Source: an uncultured bacterium
Lineage (GTDB): Bacteria; Bacillota; Clostridia; Oscillospirales; Oscillospiraceae
DNA length: 55,916 nucleotides
Reading direction: 5' to 3'
NCBI GenBank assembly: GCA_949293245.1
Contig: CASFCS010000023.1
Location: 1 to 55,916 of the forward strand
Made by a program: the position numbers and the translations under genes. The notes beneath the pieces were generated by a model. That model had not been told where the DNA came from, did no database searches, and saw only the letters and a program-made list of their open reading frames with translations. Below are positions 38,304 through 46,656 of this stretch, one piece after another (position 1 is the stretch's first letter; each line of letters starts with the position of its first letter).

Positions 38304-39671
38304 TCACCGGTTCTGATTGTTTTCGATCCAATCCGCCAGCCGTCTGGCCACGGCCTGGGCAGTCTCCTGGGTCTTGGCCTCCACCATCACCCGCATGAGG
38401 GCCTCGGTGCCCGAGGGGCGCACCAGGATACGGCCCTCATCCCCCAGGGTCTCCTCCTCAGCCCTGACCGCCTCCCACAGCTCGGGCGCAGCCATAATGG
38501 CCTTTTTCACGTCATTGTCCGCCACGGGAATGTTGATGAGCACCTGGGGATACCGGGGACAGGCGCTGAACACCTGGCTGGCGCTCTCCCCCCGCTCCTT
38601 CATCAGGGCCAGGATCTGCAGGGCGGTGAGCTGCCCGTCGCCGGTGGTGGCGTGCTCCAGGAAGATCATATGCCCCGACTGCTCGCCGCCGATGGCGTAC
38701 CCCTTCTCCAGCATCCGCTCCAGCACGTTGCGGTCTCCCACGTCGGTACACTCGGCATGGATGCCGTGCTCCTTGCAGTAGACGTGGAAGCCCAGGTTGG
38801 ACATGACGGTGGCCACCACCGTGTCCCCGGGCAGCTGGCCCTTGGCGCGCATCTCCAGGCCGCAGGCGGCCATGATCTGGTCCCCGTCGATGAGGTTGCC
38901 CAGCTCATCCACCGCCAGGCAGCGGTCGGCGTCCCCGTCGAAGGCGATGCCGATATCGTACCGCCCCGCCTTCACCATGGCGGCCAGGGCGTCGATATGG
39001 GTGGAGCCGCAGTGGTCGTTGATGTTCACCCCGTCGGGGTCGGCGTTGATCACGTCGCAGCGGAGCTTGGAGAAGCGGTCGAAGAGCCGGGCGGCGGTGG
39101 CGGAGGCGGCGCCGTTGGCGCAGTCCACCAGGATGCGCAGCCCGCCCAGAGTGGAGTCAATGGTGGACTCCAGGTGGTCGATATAGTCCTCGGAAGCCTT
39201 GGGAGCCACGTAGCTCACCTTGCCGATGTCCCCGTGGGTCTTCATGGGCACGTTGTTGTGTCCGAAGAGGACGATGTCCTCGATCTTCTCCTCCAGCTCG
39301 TCGGAGAGCTTGAAGCCCTGGCCGTTGAAGATCTTGATGCCGTTGTGCTCAAAGGGGTTGTGGCTGGCGGAGATGACGATGCCCGCGTCCGCCCCCTCGT
39401 CCACCGTCACCCAGGCCACGCCGGGGGTGGGCAGGGTGCCCAGATCCAGCACGTCCGCCCCGGCGGTGCACAGCCCGGCGATCAGGGACCCCTTGAGCAG
39501 GTCGCCGGAGATCCGGGTGTCCTTGCCGATGGTCACCAGGGGCTTCTCCCCCGGCTTTTTGTTCTTGGCCAGGACGATGGCGGCAGCCAGGCCCACCTTG
39601 TAGGCCAGGTCCGCATCCAGCCCGGCGTTGACCACGCCGCGAATGCCATCGGTTCCAAACAGTTTACCCAT
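38304..39671 (-). CDS. glmM: Phosphoglucosamine mutase
   Basis: Interconverts glucosamine 6- and 1-phosphate for UDP-GlcNAc and peptidoglycan. 455 residues. Phosphoserine loop VISASHNPFEHNGIKIF, metal loop AFDGDADRCLAVD, sugar loop GGEQSGHMIF, and the phosphate-binding RILVRPSGTEALMRVM. Start MGKLFGTDGIRG is universal. The preceding 80 bases contain no recognised riboswitch. Confidence 0.95.
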   Translation of the reverse strand: MGKLFGTDGIRGVVNAGLDADLAYKVGLAAAIVLAKNKKPGEKPLVTIGKDTRISGDLLKGSLIAGLCTAGADVLDLGTLPTPGVAWVTVDEGADAGIVISASHNPFEHNGIKIFNGQGFKLSDELEEKIEDIVLFGHNNVPMKTHGDIGKVSYVAPKASEDYIDHLESTIDSTLGGLRILVDCANGAASATAARLFDRFSKLRCDVINADPDGVNINDHCGSTHIDALAAMVKAGRYDIGIAFDGDADRCLAVDELGNLIDGDQIMAACGLEMRAKGQLPGDTVVATVMSNLGFHVYCKEHGIHAECTDVGDRNVLERMLEKGYAIGGEQSGHMIFLEHATTGDGQLTALQILALMKERGESASQVFSACPRYPQVLINIPVADNDVKKAIMAAPELWEAVRAEEETLGDEGRILVRPSGTEALMRVMVEAKTQETAQAVARRLADWIENNQNR

Positions 39672-39752
39672 AGTTACACCTCGTTATGATTTGATTTTAT
39701 CCCACGCAACCTGAAATTATGTTTTAAATCTGCGGATATGGAGCGAAGCAGA

Positions 39753-40808
39753 TCAGAAGCTCAGCTGATCCAGCCCCACCCCGCCGGGAACAGCCAGGCC
39801 CAGGTGCTGGTAGGCCCTGGGGGTGACACACCTTCCCCGGGGCGTCCGGGTGAGGAAGCCCATCTGCATGAGATAGGGCTCATATACGTCCTCCAGGGTG
39901 ACGGCCTCCTCGTTGATGGTGGCCGCCAGGGTCTCCAGCCCCACAGGGCCGCCGCCGTAGTGCTCAATGATGGAGGAAAGCATCCGCCGGTCAATGGCGT
40001 CCAGCCCCAGGTGATCCACCTCCAGAGCAGTGAGGGCCTGGTCGGCCACGGAGCGGGTGATGACGCCCCCCGCCTTCACCTGGGCAAAGTCCCGCACCCG
40101 GCGGAGCATCCGGTTTGCGATGCGGGGGGTGCCCCGGCTGCGGCGGGCAATCTCCATGGCCCCCTCGGCCTCGATGGGCACCTCCAGAATGCCCGCCGAC
40201 CGGGTGACGATGCGGGAGAGCTCCTCCGGTGTGTACAACTCCAGCCGCAGCGTCACCCCAAACCGGTCCCGCAGAGGGGCGGACAGCTGGCCCGCCCGGG
40301 TGGTGGCGCCGATGAGGGTAAACCGGGGCAAGTCCAGCCGGATGGAGTTGGCCGAAGGCCCCTTGCCAATGATGATGTCGATGGCGAAGTCCTCCATGGC
40401 GGGGTACAATATCTCCTCCACCGACCGGTTGAGCCGGTGGATCTCATCCACGAAGAGGATGTCGTTCTCCCCCAGGTTGGTGAGAAGGGCCGCCAGGTCC
40501 CCCGGCTTCTCAATGGCCGGGCCGGAGGTGATGCGAATGTTCACCCCCATCTCATTGGCGATGATGTTGGACAGGGTGGTCTTGCCCAGGCCCGGAGGGC
40601 CGTGGAGGAGCACATGGTCCAGGGGCTCCCCCCGCATTTTGGCCGCCTGGATGAACACCTCCAGATTGCCCTTGGCCTTCTCCTGGCCGATATATTCCCG
40701 CAGGGTCCTGGGCCGCAGGGAGCCCTCGTTCTCGTCCTCCCGGGTGAGGGAGGTGGTCACCAGGGGCTCCTGGGTGTCAAAGCCGTCCTCAGAAAACGCG
40801 ATGCTCAA
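39753..40808 (-). CDS. ruvB: Holliday junction branch migration helicase RuvB
   Basis: AAA+ motor of the RuvABC resolvasome, 351 residues. [20 protein letters not shown], Walker [19 protein letters not shown], Walker [17 protein letters not shown], and the C-terminal winged helix ending [14 protein letters not shown]. It starts 12 bases after ruvA and shares its transcript. Confidence 0.96.
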   Translation of the reverse strand: MSIAFSEDGFDTQEPLVTTSLTREDENEGSLRPRTLREYIGQEKAKGNLEVFIQAAKMRGEPLDHVLLHGPPGLGKTTLSNIIANEMGVNIRITSGPAIEKPGDLAALLTNLGENDILFVDEIHRLNRSVEEILYPAMEDFAIDIIIGKGPSANSIRLDLPRFTLIGATTRAGQLSAPLRDRFGVTLRLELYTPEELSRIVTRSAGILEVPIEAEGAMEIARRSRGTPRIANRMLRRVRDFAQVKAGGVITRSVADQALTALEVDHLGLDAIDRRMLSSIIEHYGGGPVGLETLAATINEEAVTLEDVYEPYLMQMGFLTRTPRGRCVTPRAYQHLGLAVPGGVGLDQLSF

Positions 40809-40820
40809 AGTCTCACTTCC

Positions 40821-41429
40821 TTATCCCTTCATCATCTTCTTCAGGGCCTGCTTGATGATGTCCTCCAGGCTGAGGGCATCCAGGTCCACCCCCTTGAGCG
40901 CCAGGTTGATCTCCCCCTGGGAGTAGCCCAGCACCGCCAGGGCGGCGGCGGCCTCGGACGCCTTGTTCTCCGGAATGACGGTGATGCCCGTGCCGCCGTA
41001 GGTCTCCCCGCCCATGGCGGCGGCCTGGCCCTTGGCCAGCTTATCCTTCAGCTCCAGGATCACCCGCTGGGCAATCTTCTTGCCGATGCCGGGGGCACAG
41101 GTGAGGGCCTTCTCGTCCCCGGTGATGATGCTCAGCGCCAGGTTGGCCGGGGTGGAGGCGGACAGGATGGACAGCGCCGCCTTGGGGCCCACGCCGGAGA
41201 CGGAGATGAGCTGTTCAAAGAGATTGAGCTCCTCCTGGGTGGCGAAGCCGTAGAGCTCCATGGCGTCCTCCCGGACGTTGAGATGGGTGAAGAGCTTCCC
41301 CCTCTCCCCTTTTTTCAGCTGGGAGAGGGTGGTGTTGGTGGTGCGGCAGGCGTAGCCTACGCCGCCGCAGTCTATGACGGCCAGATAGGGCTCCATATGG
41401 GCCACAGTGCCGCTGAGATAATAAAACAT
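40821..41429 (-). CDS. ruvA: Holliday junction DNA helicase RuvA
   Basis: Junction-binding tetramer subunit of 202 residues. MFYYLSGTVAHMEPYLAVID opening, helix-hairpin-helix pairs SVSGVGPKAALSIL and CAPGIGKKIAQRVILELKDK, and the C-terminal domain III that contacts RuvB. Lies between ruvC (12 bases upstream) and ruvB. Confidence 0.95.
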   Translation of the reverse strand: MFYYLSGTVAHMEPYLAVIDCGGVGYACRTTNTTLSQLKKGERGKLFTHLNVREDAMELYGFATQEELNLFEQLISVSGVGPKAALSILSASTPANLALSIITGDEKALTCAPGIGKKIAQRVILELKDKLAKGQAAAMGGETYGGTGITVIPENKASEAAAALAVLGYSQGEINLALKGVDLDALSLEDIIKQALKKMMKG

Positions 41430-41441
41430 AGCTGGTGACTC

Positions 41442-41975
41442 CTACTCTTTTCGGGGGTTGTACCGTCCGCTGCCCGGCCGGGCGGCGTCGGGGCTCTGGA
41501 GGCGGGAGGTGAAGGACCGGGCATGGCACAGGGCGATGGCCACCGCGTCGGCGGCGTCGTCCGGCTTGGGCACAGCCTTCAGGTTCAAAAGCCGCCGGGT
41601 CATGTCCATGACCTGCCGCTTCTCCGCCTTGCCATACCCCACCACCGCCTGCTTCACCTGGCTGGGGGAGTACTCGTAGATGGGCACTCCCCGGCGCTCC
41701 GCCGCCAGGAGGAGGACCCCCCGGGCCTGGGCCACGCCGATGCCGGTGGTGATGTTGTTGCTAAAGAAAAGCTCCTCGATGGCCATGGCATCCGGCCGGA
41801 ACTGGGTGAGAAGCTGGTCCATGTCGTCGGCGATCTGCATCAGCCTGGTTGGCAGGGGCACCCCCGCCGGGGTGGTGATGGCCCCGCACTGCACCAGCCG
41901 GGCCCTCCCCCCCGCTGTCTCCACCAGGCCGAAGCCCACGATGGCGAAGCCCGGGTCTATTCCCAAAATGATCAT
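41442..41975 (-). CDS. ruvC: Holliday junction endonuclease RuvC
   Basis: 177 residues, RNase-H fold. Catalytic acids: ILGIDPGFAIVGFG (Asp), AIEELFFSNNITTGIGVAQA (Glu) and KPDDAADAVAIALCH (Asp pair). ATG 41975 follows AGGAGG; the frame extends upstream without support. First gene of ruvCAB. Confidence 0.95.
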   Translation of the reverse strand: MIILGIDPGFAIVGFGLVETAGGRARLVQCGAITTPAGVPLPTRLMQIADDMDQLLTQFRPDAMAIEELFFSNNITTGIGVAQARGVLLLAAERRGVPIYEYSPSQVKQAVVGYGKAEKRQVMDMTRRLLNLKAVPKPDDAADAVAIALCHARSFTSRLQSPDAARPGSGRYNPRKE

Positions 41976-42074
41976 GACAACCTCCTGGTGTACATACGGA
42001 GTTATTTTATCACGGGAGAGAGGGGCGCGCAACAAAGAATTCTTCCCCCGTCACCCCGGTGTGGCGGACAAGAC

Positions 42075-42107
42075 GAGACGCCGCGGCAGGTCCTGCCGCG
42101 GCGTCTC
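42075..42107. terminator. Strong hairpin after xerD
   Basis: GAGACGCCGCGGCAGG (42075-42090) and its exact complement, with no spare loop so the tip opens. No T-run on the minus side, so termination is uncertain; it separates xerD from ruvC. Confidence 0.5.
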
Positions 42108-42124
42108 TTTGTGAGGCAAAGGCC

Positions 42125-43003
42125 CTACGCCCGGGGGTGGGCCTTGTTGTATACATCCTTGAGCTTCTGATTGATGACCTGGGCATAGATCTGGGTGGAG
42201 GAGATGTCGGCGTGGCCCAGCATCTCCTGGATGGACTTGAGGTCCGCGCCGTTTTCCAACAGATGGGCGGCGAAGGAGTGGCGCAGGGTGTGGGGGGTGA
42301 TGTCCTTCTCGATGCCCGCCTTCTCCTGGTAGTGCTTGACGATTTTCCAGAAACCCTGGCGGCTCATGCGCTCCCCGTTCATGTTGACGAAGAGGGCCTC
42401 CTCCTCCGGGGCCATGATGAGCTGGGGCCGCACCCGGCGCATATATACCTCCAGCGCCCGCACCGCCGCAGGATAAATGGGCACCATACGCTTCTTCTCC
42501 CGGCTGCTGCAGCGCAGAAAGCCAGCCGCCAGATTCACATCGGACAGGTCCAGTCCGATGAGCTCACTGACCCGGATGCCGGTGGCGTAAAGCACTTCCA
42601 GCATGGCCTTGTCCCGGCAGCCCTTCATGTCCGCCGTGTCGGGCTGGTCCAGAAAGAACTCCACCTCCCGCCCTGTGAGGATCTGGGGCAGGCGGCGCTG
42701 GGTCCGGGCAGGACGAAAACCCCGGGCCGGGTTGTGGTCCGTCATCCCCTGCTCCATGAGGAACTGGTAAAAGGACTTCAGGGAGGCCGCAGAGCGCACG
42801 ATGGTGGCCTCCGACTTGCCGCAGGAGCCCAGATGCGTCGAATAGCGCACAACATCCTCCTGCTCTGCCTCCTCCGGCACAATCCCCTCCCGGTCCAGCC
42901 AGGAGAGAAACTGCCGGATATCCCGCAGATAGGAGGACACAGTATTGTCCGACGCCTGACGATCCTCCCTCAGCCACTGTTCATACCGTTTTTCGTACTC
43001 CAT
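42125..43003 (-). CDS. xerD: Site-specific tyrosine recombinase XerD
   Basis: 292 residues, the standard XerD length. Arg in YATGIRVSELIGLDLSD, TPHTLRHSFAAHLLENGADL (His-x-x-Arg), LGHADISSTQIYAQV with His and nucleophilic Tyr. Resolves chromosome dimers at dif; inoviruses of other hosts use XerC/D to integrate. Sits beside spoIIM, an arrangement also known in Bacillus, which supports the xerD name. Confidence 0.92.
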   Translation of the reverse strand: MEYEKRYEQWLREDRQASDNTVSSYLRDIRQFLSWLDREGIVPEEAEQEDVVRYSTHLGSCGKSEATIVRSAASLKSFYQFLMEQGMTDHNPARGFRPARTQRRLPQILTGREVEFFLDQPDTADMKGCRDKAMLEVLYATGIRVSELIGLDLSDVNLAAGFLRCSSREKKRMVPIYPAAVRALEVYMRRVRPQLIMAPEEEALFVNMNGERMSRQGFWKIVKHYQEKAGIEKDITPHTLRHSFAAHLLENGADLKSIQEMLGHADISSTQIYAQVINQKLKDVYNKAHPRA

Positions 43004-43029
43004 TCCCGCCGCCTCACTCTACGTTGAAA

Positions 43030-43644
43030 TCATGCCACGATCTCCGCCGCCCTCTCCAGCAGCGGGACCATGCAGGTATATTCCAATATCGCGGCCATGA
43101 GGAGCACCGCGGTACAAAGGGCATACACAGCGCCGGCCCGGGCCCGCGGGTCCGGCCAGGCGTTCCGCTCCGGGGACAGGAGGCCCGCCCTCCGGGCGGC
43201 CCGTTCCCAGCCCATGCCGCCCAGCACAAAGAGCACCGGTACTCCAACCAAGGCGCCGGGGCCCAGGGTCACCAGGGCCGCCGCCGCGCCGGGGGCACCC
43301 AGGGCCCGGACAAAAAGCCCGGCGGCACAGTACAAAAAGAAGCCCCGCAGGGCGAAGAGCAGGGGCAGTCCCCCCGCCCCCACCCCACTCAACCCCAGCA
43401 GAAAGGCCGCCAAAGGCCAGCGCAGACTGCGGGCAAGCACGCTGATGGGATGGGGCAGCACAACCTCGCCCTGTGCCGCCGTGGAAAAATATTGCCGGAG
43501 ATACTCTCCCAGGCTGTCCGGCTCCGCCTGCCAGGCCAGGGCCAGTCCCAGAACGCCCCCCGCAGCAAAGCACCCGCCCAGCAGCCACAGACCGGCCGCC
43601 CTTCCGCTCATGGGGGGGCGGGCCAGTGTTCGTCCTCGTCTCAA
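43030..43644 (-). CDS. spoIIM: Stage II sporulation protein M-like membrane protein
   Basis: 204 residues with about five hydrophobic segments (AAGLWLLGGCFAAGGVLGLA; PLAAFLLGLSGVGAGGLPLL; and three more), the SpoIIM/DUF95 pattern. SpoIIM joins SpoIID and SpoIIP in septal peptidoglycan breakdown during engulfment. Start TTG 43644 follows AGGTGAGG; an internal ATG at 43611 lacks a site. Adjacency to xerD supports identity. Sequence drift makes it a family-level call. Confidence 0.78.
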   Translation of the reverse strand: MRRGRTLARPPMSGRAAGLWLLGGCFAAGGVLGLALAWQAEPDSLGEYLRQYFSTAAQGEVVLPHPISVLARSLRWPLAAFLLGLSGVGAGGLPLLFALRGFFLYCAAGLFVRALGAPGAAAALVTLGPGALVGVPVLFVLGGMGWERAARRAGLLSPERNAWPDPRARAGAVYALCTAVLLMAAILEYTCMVPLLERAAEIVA

Positions 43645-43734
43645 TGGGCCTCACCTCGCCACACGTTATGTGACAGAGGGGCACGTTATGCTGGAAAGAG
43701 CCCAGAGCGAGCGTTCAGCTTTTCTTCACTATAA

Positions 43735-44024
43735 TGCAGATACTTTCATAAATCAAGTGAAAACCGGAATTTTTTTCATTTTCTCCTGTTATGTGCATAT
43801 TTTATGTGAACTATATTATGTAAATTTACGGATCTCGTGCAGAGGCGCGCAAAAATGCAATGTGGCTAAAACGTGTAAATTTTACGAAAAATGCTTTAAT
43901 AGGGCGCGAAATCGGATGCATATTGTGTGGATAAATTATGATTACTATTTGTAATACTATCTGTTTGACCCTGGTGATTGCGTTTTGTATTCAGTATATT
44001 GCTTCCCTCGTCCCAACCCATGAC
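43735..44024. other. AT-rich gap without recognised genes
   Basis: The 451 bases between spoIIM and the scfB terminator include about 290 bases of low GC in an otherwise GC-rich region. Short frames occur but none has a ribosome site or protein-like sequence. No hairpin or tRNA was recognised. Confidence 0.5.
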
Positions 44025-44060
44025 AAAAACAGCGGAGGGCCGCCGAGGCCCTCCGCTGTG
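44025..44060 (-). terminator. Terminator of scfB
   Basis: ACAGCGGAGGGCC (44029-44041) and GGCCCTCCGCTGT (44047-44059); the minus-strand transcript continues TTTTTGTC. Confidence 0.88.
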
Positions 44061-44095
44061 AAACGGGAATCGAACAAATATTCTGTTTTGCTGTC

Positions 44096-45475
44096 TTACT
44101 CCCCCGCCCCGGCGGCCAGAGCCTTCAGGGCGATGGCGCACTCCAGGCGCTTGCGCTCCAGCTCACAGCCCACCTTGTGGGGGTGCTCGATGTCCCCATT
44201 GACCAGCAGGTTGGAGGCGGAGCAGCCGCCGGAGCAGTAGAACCGGGCCCAGCAGTGGGCGCACTCCTCCCGGGTGTAGATGTTCAGAGCGGCAAACCGG
44301 CTGGAGAGGCTGGTGTCGAAGGTGCCGTCGTACACGCTGCCCAGTTTGTACGCCTCGTTGCCCACGAACTGGTGGCAGGGATAGATGTCCCCGTCGGGGG
44401 TGATGGCCACATACTCGCACCCGGCGCCGCAGCCCCGCAGCCGCTTGATGACGCAGGGCCCCTGCTCCAGGTCCACATTGAAGTGGAAGAAGTTGGTCTC
44501 GGGGTGGTCCTTCAGATACTCCGCCAGGCGCTCGTACTCCGCCTTCAGCTCGGGCAGGTCGGCCTCCTGAAGGGCGTAGGGGTCGCTCTCCTTCCCCACC
44601 ACCGGCTCCACGGATACGTGCCGCCCGATGGCCGCCAGGGTCTTCACATCCTCGGCAAAGTCCTTGTGGAACCGGGTGAAGGTGCCCCGGAGGTAGTAGT
44701 CCTTGGTGCCCCGGCCGGCGATGAGCTTTTTGAACTTGGGTACGATCACGTCGTAGGAGCCCTTGCCGCTCACCGTGGGCCGCAGATCGTCGTTGACCTC
44801 CCGCCGGCCGTCCAGGGAGAGCACCGCATTGGACATCTCCCGGTTGATGTACTCAATGTTCTCATCGCTGAGGAGCACGCCGTTGGTGGTGATGGTAAAG
44901 CGGAAACACTTGTCATGCTCTTTCTCAAGGGAGCGGGCGTACTCCACCGTGGCCTTCACCGTGTCCATAGCCATAAGGGGCTCCCCGCCGAAGAAGTCCA
45001 CCTCGATGTTGCGCCGCTTCCCCGACTTGGCCACCACGAAGTCGATGGCCTTTTTGGCGGTCTCGATGTCCATGGTCATCCGCTTGCCGGTGCCGAAATC
45101 CCCGGTGGAGGCAAAGCAGTACTTGCAGCGCAGATTGCAGTCGTGGGAGACGTGGAGACACAGGGCCTTCACCAGGGCCTGCTGCTGCATGGAAGCGGCC
45201 TTCTCCCGGTCGATGTAGTCGTCCTGCTCAAAGAGCAGCCCCGCCTCCTTCAGGCCCCGCAGCTCCTCCCAGGCCTCCGCCAGGGCGGCGCCGTCGTGCT
45301 GGGGCAGCGCCCGGGCCAGGTCGGCAGGCAGCTCCCCCGCCAGGCTCTCTCCGTTCTCCTCCCGCTCCGCCAGGGCGGTCAGCAGGTCGTAGGTCAGCTG
45401 ATCCAGCACGTGGACGGCGCCGCTGTTCACGTCCACCGCTACGCGGACCCCCAGGCTGGTAAAGGTATGTACCAT
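44096..45475 (-). CDS. scfB: SCIFF peptide radical SAM maturase
   Basis: 459 residues. N-terminal peptide-binding region (residues 1-95), radical SAM core with CNLRCKYC cluster, FFGGEPLMAMDTVKA, and a SPASM domain whose Cys residues include CGAGCEY, CHQFVGNE, CAHCWARFYCSGGCSASN. It installs thioether crosslinks from Cys to other residues in the upstream SCIFF peptide, giving a ranthipeptide. Start MVHTFTSLG follows AGGAGG. Separated from the SCIFF gene by an attenuator-like hairpin. Confidence 0.93.
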   Translation of the reverse strand: MVHTFTSLGVRVAVDVNSGAVHVLDQLTYDLLTALAEREENGESLAGELPADLARALPQHDGAALAEAWEELRGLKEAGLLFEQDDYIDREKAASMQQQALVKALCLHVSHDCNLRCKYCFASTGDFGTGKRMTMDIETAKKAIDFVVAKSGKRRNIEVDFFGGEPLMAMDTVKATVEYARSLEKEHDKCFRFTITTNGVLLSDENIEYINREMSNAVLSLDGRREVNDDLRPTVSGKGSYDVIVPKFKKLIAGRGTKDYYLRGTFTRFHKDFAEDVKTLAAIGRHVSVEPVVGKESDPYALQEADLPELKAEYERLAEYLKDHPETNFFHFNVDLEQGPCVIKRLRGCGAGCEYVAITPDGDIYPCHQFVGNEAYKLGSVYDGTFDTSLSSRFAALNIYTREECAHCWARFYCSGGCSASNLLVNGDIEHPHKVGCELERKRLECAIALKALAAGAGE

Positions 45476-45496
45476 TGGTATTCCTCCTGACACAGG

Positions 45497-45525
45497 AAAA
45501 GGGTGGGGGCTGGCCCCACCCTTTT
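45497..45525 (-). terminator. Attenuator between SCIFF and scfB
   Basis: AAAAGGGTGGGG (45497-45508), 5-base loop, CCCCACCCTTTT (45514-45525). A partial terminator here would give far more precursor peptide than maturase. Confidence 0.75.
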
Positions 45526-45541
45526 GCCCGTATGTGTTTTC

Positions 45542-45682
45542 TTACTTATTCTCGCACTTCTGGTTGGCCACAGTGCAAGAGGTCTTACAAGCGGACTGGC
45601 AAGAGGTCTGGCACTCGCCGCAGCCGCCGTGGGCAGCGCTCTTCTTCAGAGTGGCGCCGTTGATCGTCTTGATATGAGTCAT
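45542..45682 (-). CDS. scfA: SCIFF ranthipeptide precursor (six cysteines in forty-five residues)
   Basis: 46-residue peptide starting MTHIKTINGATLKKSAAH, with Cys at positions 21, 24, 28, 32, 36 and 43, each group separated by Thr, Ser or Ala (CGEC, TSC, SAC, TSC). This is the near-universal clostridial SCIFF peptide. GGAGGG precedes the ATG. Substrate of the maturase encoded next; proposed roles in literature include population signalling, not settled. Confidence 0.95.
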   Translation of the reverse strand: MTHIKTINGATLKKSAAHGGCGECQTSCQSACKTSCTVANQKCENK

Positions 45683-45714
45683 GGAATTTCCCTCCTATTC
45701 CTGGTCTTTGGGAC

Positions 45715-45743
45715 ATTATAGCACAGCGGAAATCAAATTTCAA
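45715..45743 (-). promoter_or_regulatory. SCIFF promoter
   Basis: Minus strand TTGAAA (45743-45738), 17-base spacer, consensus TATAAT (45720-45715). Confidence 0.7.
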
Positions 45744-45763
45744 TCTTTTCCGTGGGGATGCCC

Positions 45764-46162
45764 TCACTTCACCAGGGAGCGCACCACACCGGCCGCCGCC
45801 GCACCCCCCAGACAGGCCCCCGCCCGGGCCAGGGTGCCCAGGCTCAGCGCCGGGCCCCACCCCAGGCACCACCCCGCCAGGGCCAGCAGGGCCGCCATGG
45901 CCAGGCCGCCCCCCAGGCTCCGCAGGAGGACCCGGGGGCCCGGTTTCCACGCGGCGCACACCCCGGCGGCCACCCCGCCCAGGACGGCGCAAATCAGCAC
46001 AATGGTCTCCTCACCCCCGCCCTGGAGCCAGCCGGCCCACAGGGCCAGAGCGGCGGGGACCAGCGCCAGCGCCCCTGTCAGGGCCCCCGCCCCGCCGCCA
46101 GCGGCGCACCAGAGCAGGGCGGCCCCCAGCGAGAGGGCCGGTCTCTCCCCCCGTCTTGCCAT
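45764..46162 (-). CDS. TIGR04086-type small membrane protein
   Basis: 132 residues with four hydrophobic segments (LSLGAALLWCAAGGGAGALT; GALALVPAALALWAGWL; VLICAVLGGVAAGVCAAW; and AMAALLALAGWCLGWG). In clostridial genomes a TIGR04086 protein stands between yajC and SCIFF, exactly as here; that order is from memory. Start ATG 46162 is embedded in a terminator-like structure. Function unknown. Confidence 0.7.
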   Translation of the reverse strand: MARRGERPALSLGAALLWCAAGGGAGALTGALALVPAALALWAGWLQGGGEETIVLICAVLGGVAAGVCAAWKPGPRVLLRSLGGGLAMAALLALAGWCLGWGPALSLGTLARAGACLGGAAAAGVVRSLVK

Positions 46163-46218
46163 AAAAAAGCACCCCTTCCCCATACAGCAGCTTGTGCCAC
46201 TGTATGCGTCCGGGGTGC
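46163..46218 (-). terminator. Terminator of yajC overlapping the next gene's ribosome site
   Basis: GCACCCC (46169-46175) pairs with GGGGTGC (46212-46218), enclosing CATACAG/CTGTATG; minus-strand transcript then reads TTTTTT directly before the ATG of the TIGR04086-type gene. The only candidate Shine-Dalgarno (AAGGGGTG) is in the stem, so read-through and translation are linked. Confidence 0.7.
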
Positions 46219-46232
46219 CGGTTATGCGGGGA

Positions 46233-46577
46233 TCAATCCTTCTTGTCGCTCTCGTCCTGGTCCTTCTCTTTGGACTTCTTCTCGGTCTTGGGGGTGTCGG
46301 CATACTCGCTGGTCTGGGTGCCCTTGCTGGAGATAGCCCACTTGGTGAACTCGATGCGCACCCGGTCAGCGCCGGTCTCGATGACGATGGTCTCCTCCTT
46401 CACCGCGCAGATGGTGCCCACTACGCCGCCGATGGTGGTGATCTCGTCGCCGGCCTTCAGAGAGGACCGCATGTCCGCCACCGCTTTCTTCTTCTTGTTC
46501 TCGGGGCGGATCATGAAGAAGTAAAACACCGCGATCAGCAGCACGATGGGCAGGCCGTAACTAATCAGATAATCCAA
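46233..46577 (-). CDS. yajC: Preprotein translocase subunit YajC
   Basis: 114 residues. One N-terminal membrane helix (LPIVLLIAVFYFFMIRP), then the YajC core (MRSSLKAGDEITTIGGVVGT) and a Lys/Glu/Asp-rich tail. Start taken as TTG 46577, since GGAGG lies 8 bases upstream; the ATG at 46592 has no such site and one at 46610 overlaps the promoter. Auxiliary to SecDF. Confidence 0.9.
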   Translation of the reverse strand: MDYLISYGLPIVLLIAVFYFFMIRPENKKKKAVADMRSSLKAGDEITTIGGVVGTICAVKEETIVIETGADRVRIEFTKWAISSKGTQTSEYADTPKTEKKSKEKDQDESDKKD

Positions 46578-46608
46578 ATTATGTCCCTCCATTTTGGTGA
46601 TGGTATCC

Positions 46609-46637
46609 ATTATAGGGGCTGTCCCCCGGTTTGACAA
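46609..46637 (-). promoter_or_regulatory. yajC promoter
   Basis: Minus strand TTGTCA (46637-46632), 17-base spacer, TATAAT (46614-46609). Predicted start near 46602 leaves a 25-base leader to the TTG codon. Confidence 0.65.
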
Positions 46638-46656
46638 GTATTATTTTTTATCCCGG

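Noticed and set aside
43896-44141. Short ORFs in the AT-rich gap before scfB
   Set aside because: No ribosome sites; one overlaps the scfB terminator and end; composition is not protein-like.
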